From: Lachnoclostridium edouardi
GTDB lineage: Bacteria > Bacillota > Clostridia > Lachnospirales > Lachnospiraceae
Assembly: GCF_900240245.1 (NCBI RefSeq)
Contig: NZ_OESQ01000001.1
Coordinates: 2,665,720-2,724,278 of the forward strand
Length of the DNA stretch: 58,559 nucleotides
Reading direction: 5' to 3'
Shown: piece after piece, positions 18,112 to 25,639 of the stretch
Layout: every line of letters begins with the position of its first letter
Numbering within the stretch: the stretch's first letter is position 1
Notes under the pieces: model-generated
The model's input: the letters and a program-made list of their open reading frames with translations, nothing else
What the model was told of the DNA's origin: nothing
Database searches by the model: none
Made by a program: the position numbers and the translations under genes

Positions 18112-19262
18112 GTAAAAGTATTTATATGGATTATGCAGCTACCAGTATTAAAAGGCCTGAAGCTGTTATACAGGCAGTGGCCTGGGCTATGGAATTTATG
18201 GGCAATCCAGGGAGAGGGGCTGGGGAACAGTCTTTAATCGCCTCCAGAACAGTGTTTGCCGCCAGGAAAAAATTGTGCAGGCTGTTTTCTGCAGAAGGCC
18301 CGGAACAGGTAGTATTTACTTTAAATGGGACAGAAAGCTTAAATACTGCTATAAAAGGCCTTATAAAGCCGGGAGACCATGTGGTGACAACATGTTTAGA
18401 GCACAATTCTGTGTTAAGGCCTTTATACCTTTTAGAGCAGGAGGGGGCAACCCTTACAGTCCTCCCCTTTAGCAGGGGAAAAAATACTGTGGACGCAGCA
18501 GATTTTCAGAAAGCTTTCCGCCCAAACACAAAGCTGGCTGTGTGCACTCACGCCTCAAATTTAACAGGAGATTTAAATAATATAGAGGAAATCGGAGCTG
18601 CCTGCAGGAAAAACGGAGTTTTGTTTTTAGTAGACGCGGCGCAGACAGCAGGAGTATTTCCTATTAATATGGAGAAAATGAATATTGACATTTTAAGCTT
18701 TACAGGACATAAAAGCTTAATGGGACCTCAGGGCACAGGGGGACTGTGCGTGAGAAAAGGTATAAATATAAAACCGATAAAAGTAGGCGGCAGCGGCATT
18801 CATTCCTTTTCCAAAACCCATCCGGAAAAACTGCCGGAGGCTTTGGAGGCGGGCACAGTAAACAGCCACGGAATAGCAGGCTTGCTGGCAGCCTTAGAAT
18901 TTCAGGAGAAAATGGGGCGGGAAAATATTTTCCAGAGAGAGAAAATGCTTACAAATAGGTTATATCAGGGCCTTAGGACAATTCCCGGAGTAAAAATTTA
19001 CGGAGAAAAGAAAGAGGAGAAGGCTCCTATTGTGGCCGTTAATTTTTTAGATTATGATTCGGCAGAGGTGGCAGACGAACTGGCGGAGCGATATGGAATT
19101 CAGACCAGAGCAGGAGGGCACTGCGCGCCTCTTCTCCACAAAGCCTACGGGACGGAAAAACAGGGAATGGTCAGATTTAGCTTGTCCTGGCAGAATACTG
19201 AGGAGGAAGTAGATCAGGTAATAGAGGCAGTCAGGCAGCTTAGCAGGGAGGAAGGTCTGTGA
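18108..19262 (+). CDS. Cysteine desulfurase-like class V aminotransferase (EF2568 family)
   Basis: This 384-residue PLP enzyme has the cysteine-desulfurase layout: YMDYAATS at the start, LEHNSVLRP, the PLP lysine in FTGHKSLMGPQGTGG (Lys202) and the sulfur-carrying Cys339 in RAGGHCAP. The family (EF2568 type) is found with selD in organisms that use selenium as a labile cofactor of molybdenum hydroxylases. It may deliver sulfur or selenium for that cofactor. It overlaps selD by 4 bases (ATGA) and the next gene by 4 bases (GTGA). Confidence 0.85.
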   Translation: MSKSIYMDYAATSIKRPEAVIQAVAWAMEFMGNPGRGAGEQSLIASRTVFAARKKLCRLFSAEGPEQVVFTLNGTESLNTAIKGLIKPGDHVVTTCLEHNSVLRPLYLLEQEGATLTVLPFSRGKNTVDAADFQKAFRPNTKLAVCTHASNLTGDLNNIEEIGAACRKNGVLFLVDAAQTAGVFPINMEKMNIDILSFTGHKSLMGPQGTGGLCVRKGINIKPIKVGGSGIHSFSKTHPEKLPEALEAGTVNSHGIAGLLAALEFQEKMGRENIFQREKMLTNRLYQGLRTIPGVKIYGEKKEEKAPIVAVNFLDYDSAEVADELAERYGIQTRAGGHCAPLLHKAYGTEKQGMVRFSLSWQNTEEEVDQVIEAVRQLSREEGL

Positions 19263-19495
19263 GAAAAAAAGAAGACAGAATTGTAATTTCCTTTCACACT
19301 ACTACTGAGGCTGTGGCTATGGAGGACAGCTGCAGGAGAGATAAGATTCCGGGGAGAATGATTCCCCTTCCCACTGTCATTTCTGCAGGCTGCGGTTTAG
19401 CCTGGAGCTCTGAGGCAAAAAATCGGGAGATGATTCTTTCTTATATGGAAAAATCAGGGCTTGAGTATGAGACGGCAGGGATTTACAGAATTTAA
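19259..19495 (+). CDS. DUF3343 domain protein
   Basis: This 78-residue protein reads IVISFHTTTEAVAMEDSCRR, then GRMIPLPTVISAGCGLAWSS. This is the DUF3343 pattern, with one conserved Cys in the GCGLA loop. DUF3343 genes occur in selenium-dependent molybdenum hydroxylase clusters and may be small carriers of sulfur or selenium; this role is inferred from context. The start is GTG inside the GTGA overlap with the preceding gene, with GGGAGG just upstream. Confidence 0.8.
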   Translation: MRKKEDRIVISFHTTTEAVAMEDSCRRDKIPGRMIPLPTVISAGCGLAWSSEAKNREMILSYMEKSGLEYETAGIYRI

Positions 19496-19520
19496 AGGCA
19501 TTATGTTAGGGGGAGGCCAG

Positions 19521-20270
19521 GTGGAAAGAAAGCCGGAAATCTGGACAATAGAAGAAAACTATTTAAAAAAAAGAAAAAAACCTTTGTACCAGGTATTAGG
19601 TTTACAGGCAGATGGGGAAAAGACTTTTGTAATCAGTCTGGTGGGAGGCGGGGGGAAAACGACGGCCGGCCGGCAGCTGGCCAGAGAATTTTCAGCCGCA
19701 GGATATAAAACTGCATTTACAACCAGCACAAAAATAAGAATTCCTGATGAAGGGTATTTGTCAGAAAACTTTGCCTCCTGGAAAAAACAATATCCAGAAG
19801 ATTATATAACAGCAGGAATTCCATGGAACCTTCAAAAATTAACAATGGTTCAGGGGGAACAGTGGGAGGAGCTGAAAAGCTGGGCAGATGTAATTATTGT
19901 GGAGGCGGACGGAGCCAGGATGCTGCCTATTAAGCTGCCGGCTGCCTGGGAGCCTGTAATACTGAAGGAAACCTCTGTAATCATAGGGTGCATAGGGCTG
20001 GACTGTATTGGAAAGCCCTGGAAACAGGTTTGCTTCCGGTGGGAGCTTGGGAAAGGCTTAAACGGCGGGGAAGTAATTACTCCTGAGAAGGCGGCAAAAG
20101 TGATATTGTCTGAGGATGGTTTAAAAAAAGGAACAGAGGGCAGGAGATATGTGCTCCTTTTAAATAAGGGAGATACAAAAGAAAGGCTGGAATACGGAAG
20201 AAAAATACTGGAGATCACACAGCTGGACGGAGGGATTACCAGCTTTAGAAGGAAGGGGCAGGAAAAATGA
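19521..20270 (+). CDS. yqeC: Selenium-dependent hydroxylase accessory protein YqeC
   Basis: The protein has a P-loop VGGGGKTT at residues 41-48, followed by TTSTKIRIP and IIVEADGARMLPIK, typical of the YqeC family of putative GTP/ATP-binding accessory proteins for selenium-dependent molybdenum hydroxylases. The start is uncertain. GTG at 19521 has GGGGGAGG just upstream and gives 249 residues; ATG at 19503, ATG at 19467 and TTG at 19461 are in frame but have no good ribosome binding site. It overlaps yqeB by 4 bases (ATGA). Confidence 0.85.
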   Translation: MERKPEIWTIEENYLKKRKKPLYQVLGLQADGEKTFVISLVGGGGKTTAGRQLAREFSAAGYKTAFTTSTKIRIPDEGYLSENFASWKKQYPEDYITAGIPWNLQKLTMVQGEQWEELKSWADVIIVEADGARMLPIKLPAAWEPVILKETSVIIGCIGLDCIGKPWKQVCFRWELGKGLNGGEVITPEKAAKVILSEDGLKKGTEGRRYVLLLNKGDTKERLEYGRKILEITQLDGGITSFRRKGQEK

Positions 20271-21070
20271 ACAGACAAGTAGTGCTTATAAAAGGGGCGG
20301 GAGATTTGGCAACAGGAATTGCCTGCCGTCTGCATAACTGCGGTTTTGCCGTAGTAATGACAGAAATCCCGGCGCCTACCACTGTGCGGAGGACTGTGGC
20401 TTTTTCCAGAGCAGTTTATGAAAAAAAGGCTGTTGTGGAAGGAATCACAGGAGTTTTGTGCAAAACTGCAGAAGAAATACGAGAAGCTGTGGAGCACAGA
20501 CAAATCGGCGTGATTGTAGATGAACATTGTGAAATCAGGGAAAAACTGCATCCAGACGTTTTGGTGGATGCAATTTTGGCAAAGAAAAATACAGGCACAT
20601 GTATTAAAGACGCTCCTGTTGTAATTGGGGCGGGGCCAGGTTTTTTTGCAGGTAAGGACTGTCACTGTGTAGTAGAAACGAAAAGAGGCCATGATTTAGG
20701 CAGGTGTATTTACCAGGGCAGCGCGGCGCCTAATACTGGAGTGCCGGGATTAATCGCAGGTTATGGAAAAGAGAGGCTGATTAAAGCCACGGCGGAGGGA
20801 ATATTTAAAGGCAGAGCACAAATAGGACAAACTGTAAATGCAGGAGATGTTGTGGGTTATGCAGGAGAAACTCCGATCACTGTGGAAATCGGCGGAGTTA
20901 TCAGAGGTTTGCTTCAGGATGGAGTTTTGGTTTACAAGGGAATGAAGGCCGGGGATGTGGACCCAAGAGATGTAAAGGACAACTGTTATACTGTGTCTGA
21001 CAAGGCCAGAGCCATTGGAGGGGGAGTTTTAGAAGGTATTTTAACCTTAGAATATGGAGACAGAAAATAA
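20267..21070 (+). CDS. yqeB: Selenium-dependent molybdenum hydroxylase system protein YqeB (EF2563 family)
   Basis: This 267-residue protein starts with a nucleotide-binding Rossmann loop (VVLIKGAGDLATGIACRL) and continues with TEIPAPTTVRRTVAFS and GPGFFAGKDCHCVVET, diagnostic of the EF2563/YqeB family. It is one of the marker proteins of the orphan-SelD trait, in which selenium is inserted into a molybdenum hydroxylase such as xanthine dehydrogenase. The chemical step is not established. It lies between yqeC (4-base overlap) and mocA (15-base gap). Confidence 0.9.
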   Translation: MNRQVVLIKGAGDLATGIACRLHNCGFAVVMTEIPAPTTVRRTVAFSRAVYEKKAVVEGITGVLCKTAEEIREAVEHRQIGVIVDEHCEIREKLHPDVLVDAILAKKNTGTCIKDAPVVIGAGPGFFAGKDCHCVVETKRGHDLGRCIYQGSAAPNTGVPGLIAGYGKERLIKATAEGIFKGRAQIGQTVNAGDVVGYAGETPITVEIGGVIRGLLQDGVLVYKGMKAGDVDPRDVKDNCYTVSDKARAIGGGVLEGILTLEYGDRK

Positions 21071-21085
21071 GGGAAAGGAAGTCGC

Positions 21086-21670
21086 ATGGAAAAAGCTTTA
21101 GTTTTATTGGCGGCAGGGGACGGCAGAAGATTCGGCGGCAATAAGCTGTTTTATCCTGTAGAGGGAATTCCTATGTACAAAAGAATCAGCAGTCAGATTC
21201 TCACATTAGATAAAAAAATTTTTTCTGCTAAAATTTTAGTAACTCAGTACCAGGATATAGGGAGAGAGCTGGAAAAACAAGGCTTTACTGTGATTATGAA
21301 TCATTGCAGCCATCTGGGGATTTCTCATTCTATAAAGCTGGCTGTTCTGGAGGCAGAAAAAAATGAAAATCTTCAGGCTCTTTGCTTTACTGTGTGCGAC
21401 CAGCCCTGGCTCACCGGAAAAACTATTGAAAAGCTTATTTGTCAGTGGGAGAAAAGCAAAAAAGGAATGGGCTGCACTGCGTTTTCCAAACAGACAGGAA
21501 ATCCTGCTGTGTTTGAGAGAAAATACTGGAGGGAGCTTTTAGAATTAAGGGGGGACAAGGGAGGAAAGAAAGTAATTATGTCCCACCAGGAGGATGTATT
21601 TTATATGCAGGTGGAGCATGAAAAGGAGCTTTGGGATATAGATTTTCCAATCCGGGAGCAGGGAGATTAA
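21086..21670 (+). CDS. mocA: MocA-like molybdenum cofactor nucleotidyltransferase
   Basis: This 194-residue protein has the NTP-transferase motif LLAAGDGRRFGGNKLF and the later VCDQPWLTGKTI and GNPAVF segments of the MocA/MobA group. It would attach CMP to molybdopterin to make the dinucleotide cofactor used by xanthine dehydrogenase-type enzymes. Its place as last gene of the selD-yqeCB set fits maturation of a selenium-containing molybdenum hydroxylase. The hydroxylase itself is not in this window. Confidence 0.85.
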   Translation: MEKALVLLAAGDGRRFGGNKLFYPVEGIPMYKRISSQILTLDKKIFSAKILVTQYQDIGRELEKQGFTVIMNHCSHLGISHSIKLAVLEAEKNENLQALCFTVCDQPWLTGKTIEKLICQWEKSKKGMGCTAFSKQTGNPAVFERKYWRELLELRGDKGGKKVIMSHQEDVFYMQVEHEKELWDIDFPIREQGD

Positions 21671-21672
21671 GA

Positions 21673-21701
21673 TAGTCAAATACGTCAGATTATGATATGA
21701 T
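21673..21701 (+). promoter_or_regulatory. Possible promoter for thyX
   Basis: TAGTCA (21673-21678) and TATGAT (21696-21701) are spaced by 17 bases between the mocA stop and the thyX ribosome binding site. The -35 box is weak. It would allow thyX-MBL-folA to be expressed apart from the selenium genes. Confidence 0.35.
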
Positions 21702-21732
21702 GGGTAAAGTTATTAACACTTGGAGGAAGAAT

Positions 21733-23130
21733 ATGACAGGTTCAGCAAAAATAATTAGCTTTAATGATAACGCTCACGCTATTGTTTCATCTGCAGGCAG
21801 AATTTCTACTACAAAGGGATCTGCCAATGAAATATATGAGAAATCATGTTCCAATGATAAGGAAAAAAATATTAACTTAATTAATAAGATTTTATCATCT
21901 GGCCACGAGTCAGTTATAGAGCATATATTTTTTAATTTATCTTTTGATAATGTGTCTGTTTTCGTAGAGCAGTTTTTAATAGAATTTCGGTTAGCGTCTT
22001 TTACAGTAAAGTCCAGAAGATATGTGGATTTTGGAAAAATGGGTTATTTTACTCCGGATTTTTCCCATTATGAGCAGGAGAAAAAAGAAAAACTGGAGAA
22101 TTTGTACTCCTCTCATATGGAATATTTATTCCAGCAGTATAATGAGCTGATTGAGGCGGGAATTCCAAAAGAGGACGCCCGGTTTGTGCTGCCCTACAGC
22201 TTTAGAAGTAATTTTTATTGCTCTGTAAACGCCCGCCAGCTAATAAAAATTATGAATGAAATGGTATACGGGAGAGGAAAAAATTATCCTGAATTAGTAG
22301 AGCTGGGCCAGTCTTTGTTTGCACAGTGTGAAGAAAAGCTGCCGTTTTTGGCGGTGAGAAAACCGGACATGGCAAAGGATACAAAACTGGCGGAAATCTT
22401 TGACAATGGAGAGAAAAAAGCAGACCAGTCTAAAACGCCTTTTGTATCAGTAATCAGCAGCACAGAACATCCAGAGGAGCTGATTGTAAAGGCGGCGGCC
22501 TTAAATTATGGCTGCAGTGACCTGGAGTTAGTGAATGCCTGGAGCAAGGATGAGAAAAAACAGAAATTAATTATAAAAGAGCTGTTAAAAACAGGCAGAA
22601 AAAGAGAGCTGGAACAGGTGGATTTTACAGTTATATTCCACAAAATTTCTCTGGCCGGAATTACTCATTTAGTCCGCCACAGAATGCAGTCTATTATTAT
22701 TCCAGGATATATTAAAAACTGCAGCTATAAAAAATATGTGCTTCCTGAAAGCATTGTAGAAGCAGGCCTGGAGGATAAATATAAAGAAGTATTTGAAAAA
22801 AGCGAAGATGCAGTAAAACAGCTGGAGGAGCTGGGATTTTATTACTGGGACAAGGCATACCTTTTGTTAAGCGGAATGACTGTGCCGGTGATGACTACTA
22901 TTAACGCCCATGAATTATACACATTTTTCAGGCTTAGAACATGCAACAGAGCCCAGTGGGAGATTAAGAATAATGCGGACCAGCTTTTAAAGCTTTTAAG
23001 ACAAAAGCATCCTGTGCTGTTTTCTTATTTTGGCCCTACTTGCTTTATGACGGGAAAGTGTTCAGAAGGAGCTATGACCTGCGGAAAAATGAAAAAGGTC
23101 TGCAGCTTTTATGAGAGTAATGAATTATGA
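21733..23130 (+). CDS. thyX: Double-length FAD-dependent thymidylate synthase ThyX
   Basis: At 465 residues this is about twice a normal ThyX (220-250), and both halves look like ThyX. The first half has EFRLASFTVKSRRY (84-97), which keeps the S-x-x-x-x-S-x-R-Y end of the RHRxxSxNxxSxRY motif but has lost the leading R-H. The second half has HLVRHRMQSI (312-321), which keeps RHRxxS but lacks the SxRY end. It also has the C-terminal FFRLRTCNRAQWEIKN. A Cys-rich tail (Cys437, 443, 450, 457) follows. The enzyme methylates dUMP with methylene-THF and FAD. Start at 21733 follows TTGGAGG. Confidence 0.88.
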   Translation: MTGSAKIISFNDNAHAIVSSAGRISTTKGSANEIYEKSCSNDKEKNINLINKILSSGHESVIEHIFFNLSFDNVSVFVEQFLIEFRLASFTVKSRRYVDFGKMGYFTPDFSHYEQEKKEKLENLYSSHMEYLFQQYNELIEAGIPKEDARFVLPYSFRSNFYCSVNARQLIKIMNEMVYGRGKNYPELVELGQSLFAQCEEKLPFLAVRKPDMAKDTKLAEIFDNGEKKADQSKTPFVSVISSTEHPEELIVKAAALNYGCSDLELVNAWSKDEKKQKLIIKELLKTGRKRELEQVDFTVIFHKISLAGITHLVRHRMQSIIIPGYIKNCSYKKYVLPESIVEAGLEDKYKEVFEKSEDAVKQLEELGFYYWDKAYLLLSGMTVPVMTTINAHELYTFFRLRTCNRAQWEIKNNADQLLKLLRQKHPVLFSYFGPTCFMTGKCSEGAMTCGKMKKVCSFYESNEL

Positions 23131-24011
23131 TAAATCATATATATGACGTAAGCGGAGATCTTCCGGGAAATGTATTTCTGATTAAGGGGGAAAAAAACTT
23201 CCTTTTTGACACAGGCATGGCCTGCTGCGGGGAGAAAATGGCAGAACGCACAGAGGAGGCTTTAAAGGGAGAGAAGCTGGACTATGTATTTCTTACCCAT
23301 TCTCACTATGATCACGTTTCCGGCCTCCCTTTTTTAAGAAGAAAATGGCCTGACTTAACAGTATATACGGCGCCTCACGGAAAAGGGGTTCTGGAAAAGG
23401 AATCTGCTTTGGCGGCTATCCGCCGTATGAATCTGGCGGGAGCAAAAGTTCAGAATATGAAAGAGCCTGCTTATGAGGAGTGGGAATTAAGGGCTGATAA
23501 AACATTGACTGACGGCCAGTCTGTAGATTTGGGGAGCTGGCAGGTTACAGCAGTAGAAACGCCGGGCCACACCAGGGACTGCCTTTCGTATTTAGTGAAA
23601 AGAAGGGGCTGTGAAAAAGCCTTGCTTATGTGCTGTGAAACTGCAGGGGTCTACGCAGGAGAAGCAGGCTTTATGCCTTGCTTTTTAGTTGGATATACCA
23701 GCGCCATTCAGTCTATAGAAAAGATGAAAGGCCTGGGAGCCCAGTTGATTTTGCTTTCCCACTACGGCATAATATCTTTACAGCAAAGCCCTGATATTTG
23801 GGAAAAATGTCTGGAGGACGCAAAAAAGGCTAAGTCTGTAATGGAAAAGGCGGTTCTTTCCAATATGACTGAGGAGGAGCAAATAAAGGCTATGGCGGAA
23901 GTTTTCTGGACAGAGCCGGTGTGGCCGTACCAGCCTTTTGACGCCTTTGCAGCTAATATGAAAGCTATGCTGAAAACTGTAAGACAGGAGACGTTGGGGA
24001 GGAATTTTTAA
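23127..24011 (+). CDS. MBL-fold metallo-hydrolase
   Basis: This 294-residue metallo-beta-lactamase-fold protein has the metal motif THSHYDHVSG (His58, His60, Asp62, His63), a further metal His in ETPGHTRDC and one in LLSHYG. The N-terminal half is glyoxalase-II-like; the C-terminal third is helical and could bind substrate. It overlaps thyX by 4 bases (ATGA) and ends 1 base before the folA start, so it is translated with the thymidylate genes. No link to folate or dTMP is visible in its sequence, and its substrate is unknown. Confidence 0.8.
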   Translation: MINHIYDVSGDLPGNVFLIKGEKNFLFDTGMACCGEKMAERTEEALKGEKLDYVFLTHSHYDHVSGLPFLRRKWPDLTVYTAPHGKGVLEKESALAAIRRMNLAGAKVQNMKEPAYEEWELRADKTLTDGQSVDLGSWQVTAVETPGHTRDCLSYLVKRRGCEKALLMCCETAGVYAGEAGFMPCFLVGYTSAIQSIEKMKGLGAQLILLSHYGIISLQQSPDIWEKCLEDAKKAKSVMEKAVLSNMTEEEQIKAMAEVFWTEPVWPYQPFDAFAANMKAMLKTVRQETLGRNF

Positions 24012-24012
24012 C

Positions 24013-24513
24013 ATGAATATAATTGCGGCAGTAGATAAAAATTGGGCTATAGGAAAGCAGGGAGGCCTTCTTGTATCTATACCTGACGATATGAAGCTGT
24101 TTAGGGAGGAAACTCTTGGAAAGGTTGTAGTTATGGGAAGAAAAACCCTGGAAAGCCTGCCTGGGGGACAGCCTTTATATGGAAGAACTAATATTGTGCT
24201 TACCTCTGACAAAAACTACAAGGTAAAGGGAGCCATTATCTGCCACAGCTTAAAGGAGGCTTTATGGGAGCTGGAAAGATACCCGTCAGAAGACGTTTTT
24301 ATAGCCGGAGGACAAAGTATTTATGAACAGTTTCTGCCGTACTGCAATATAGCCCATATTACCTGGATTGATTTTACGTATGAGGCTGATACGTGGATGG
24401 AAAATCTGGACAAGCATCCTCAGTGGAAAATGATTTTGGAAAGCGAGGAGCAAACATATTTTAACTTATGTTATTCTTTCAGAATGTACAAGAGGGTAAA
24501 GCAGACATTTTAG
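24013..24513 (+). CDS. folA: Dihydrofolate reductase
   Basis: This 166-residue protein is full-length DHFR. It has MNIIAAVDKNWAIG at the start, the active-site acid in SIPDDMKLFRE (Asp26), VVMGRKTLESLPG for NADPH, and VFIAGGQSIYEQFLP. It reduces dihydrofolate to tetrahydrofolate. ThyX makes tetrahydrofolate directly, so DHFR is not needed for thymidylate cycling here; it may serve de novo or salvaged folate. The ribosome binding site GGGGAGG overlaps the end of the MBL gene. Confidence 0.95.
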   Translation: MNIIAAVDKNWAIGKQGGLLVSIPDDMKLFREETLGKVVVMGRKTLESLPGGQPLYGRTNIVLTSDKNYKVKGAIICHSLKEALWELERYPSEDVFIAGGQSIYEQFLPYCNIAHITWIDFTYEADTWMENLDKHPQWKMILESEEQTYFNLCYSFRMYKRVKQTF

Positions 24514-24532
24514 CCTAGAAAGAGAGACTAAT

Positions 24533-25465
24533 ATGAATTTACAGTTTTTGCGGTATGCAGCGGAAGTAGAAAAGACAGGTTCCTTTACTCAGGCAGCTGA
24601 AAATCTGTATATGAATCAGCCTCACCTGAGCAGGGCTGTCAGGGAGTTGGAAAAGGAAATGGGGTTTTCCATTTTCAACAGAACCGGCAGAGGAATTGTG
24701 CCTACAGAGGCAGGGGAGGAATTTTTGCGCCATGCCAAAGAGGTGCTGGCAAAGGTGGACCAGCTGGAGCAGCTGAAAGACAAAAATGAAAAGAAAAAAT
24801 ATTGTCTTTGTCTGGCGGCAGTCAGGGCAGAATATATTCAAAATGCAGTGGCTGCTTTTGCAGCAGAACATACAGGTGAAAAGGAAATGTCCCTTCATTT
24901 TGAAGAAACAGGGGCCAGAGAAGTGATTTCCCGTGTAGGAGAAAAAGTCTGCAGCCTGGGGATTACCCGCTATCCAAGCGCCTATGCCTCTTATTATCAG
25001 AAGCTGATGAAAGAAAAAAATCTGGTCTACCATGAGCTGGTCAGCTTCCCTTACTTGGTGGTTATGAAGAAAAATCATTCCTTAGCTGAAAAGAAGGAGC
25101 TTACATATTTAGATTTAGCCCAGTATACTGAGGTCATATATGGAAGCGAAATCATTCCGGATTTTAGTTTCAGCGCAGATTCCCAGGAGGGGAAAAAATG
25201 TATTTATGTTCAGGATAAGGACAGCGGCCGTCAAATGGTGAAGCTGGTGCCCGGAGCATATATGTGGGACGCCCCCGGCTCAGAAGCTTTGAACCTTTCT
25301 CAGGGACTGGTGCAGAGAATCTGCAGCCGCCCGGGAAATGAATATAAGGACGTGGCTATTTACAGGCAGGACTGCAGGCAGACAGAGGCAGAAAAACGTT
25401 TGTTGCGTATTGTGGAGAATGAGGCTGTTAAAAGTAATAAGATAATAGAAAGAATAACAAAGTGA
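24533..25465 (+). CDS. LysR family transcriptional regulator
   Basis: This 310-residue protein has the LysR N-terminal helix-turn-helix (FLRYAAEVEKTGSFTQAAEN, then NQPHLSRAVRELEKEMG) and a periplasmic-binding-like effector domain from about residue 90. The effector is unknown. It lies 19 bases after folA and is followed by a terminator, so it could be the last gene of the thyX operon. The next gene, an iron alcohol dehydrogenase on the same strand, is a possible target. Confidence 0.85.
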   Translation: MNLQFLRYAAEVEKTGSFTQAAENLYMNQPHLSRAVRELEKEMGFSIFNRTGRGIVPTEAGEEFLRHAKEVLAKVDQLEQLKDKNEKKKYCLCLAAVRAEYIQNAVAAFAAEHTGEKEMSLHFEETGAREVISRVGEKVCSLGITRYPSAYASYYQKLMKEKNLVYHELVSFPYLVVMKKNHSLAEKKELTYLDLAQYTEVIYGSEIIPDFSFSADSQEGKKCIYVQDKDSGRQMVKLVPGAYMWDAPGSEALNLSQGLVQRICSRPGNEYKDVAIYRQDCRQTEAEKRLLRIVENEAVKSNKIIERITK

Positions 25466-25476
25466 AATAAAATAAG

Positions 25477-25512
25477 AGGAATGCCTGAAAGGAATAAAGG
25501 TATTCCTTTTTT
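25477..25512 (+). terminator. Intrinsic terminator after the LysR gene
   Basis: AGGAATGCCT (25477-25486) pairs with AGGTATTCCT (25498-25507), with one G-U pair, and a T run to about 25512 follows. It ends the long forward transcript and separates it from the alcohol dehydrogenase. Confidence 0.7.
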
Positions 25513-25551
25513 GTATCTTCCAAAAAAGAAAAAAGTATGTTATATTTATAA

Positions 25552-25567
25552 CGTTAATAAAATAACA
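25552..25567 (+). promoter_or_regulatory. Rex-like operator upstream of the iron alcohol dehydrogenase
   Basis: CGTTAATAAAATAACA matches the Rex consensus TGTTAANNNNTTAACA at 10 of 12 fixed positions. It lies about 75 bases before the alcohol dehydrogenase start, next to a second palindrome GTTATATTTATAAC (25539-25552). Rex represses alcohol dehydrogenases in many Clostridia when NADH is low. No rex gene is in the window. Confidence 0.45.
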
Positions 25568-25639
25568 AACAAAAATTACATAAAACTAAGAACTTACGTA
25601 AAAACAAATCTAAAATTAATAAAAAAAGGAGAAACAGAC

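Noticed and set aside
19850..20692. A 280-codon open frame on the minus strand across yqeC and yqeB
   Set aside because: It is rich in Ser, Phe, Cys and His, has no domain, and lies wholly opposite two well-supported genes with overlapping start and stop codons.
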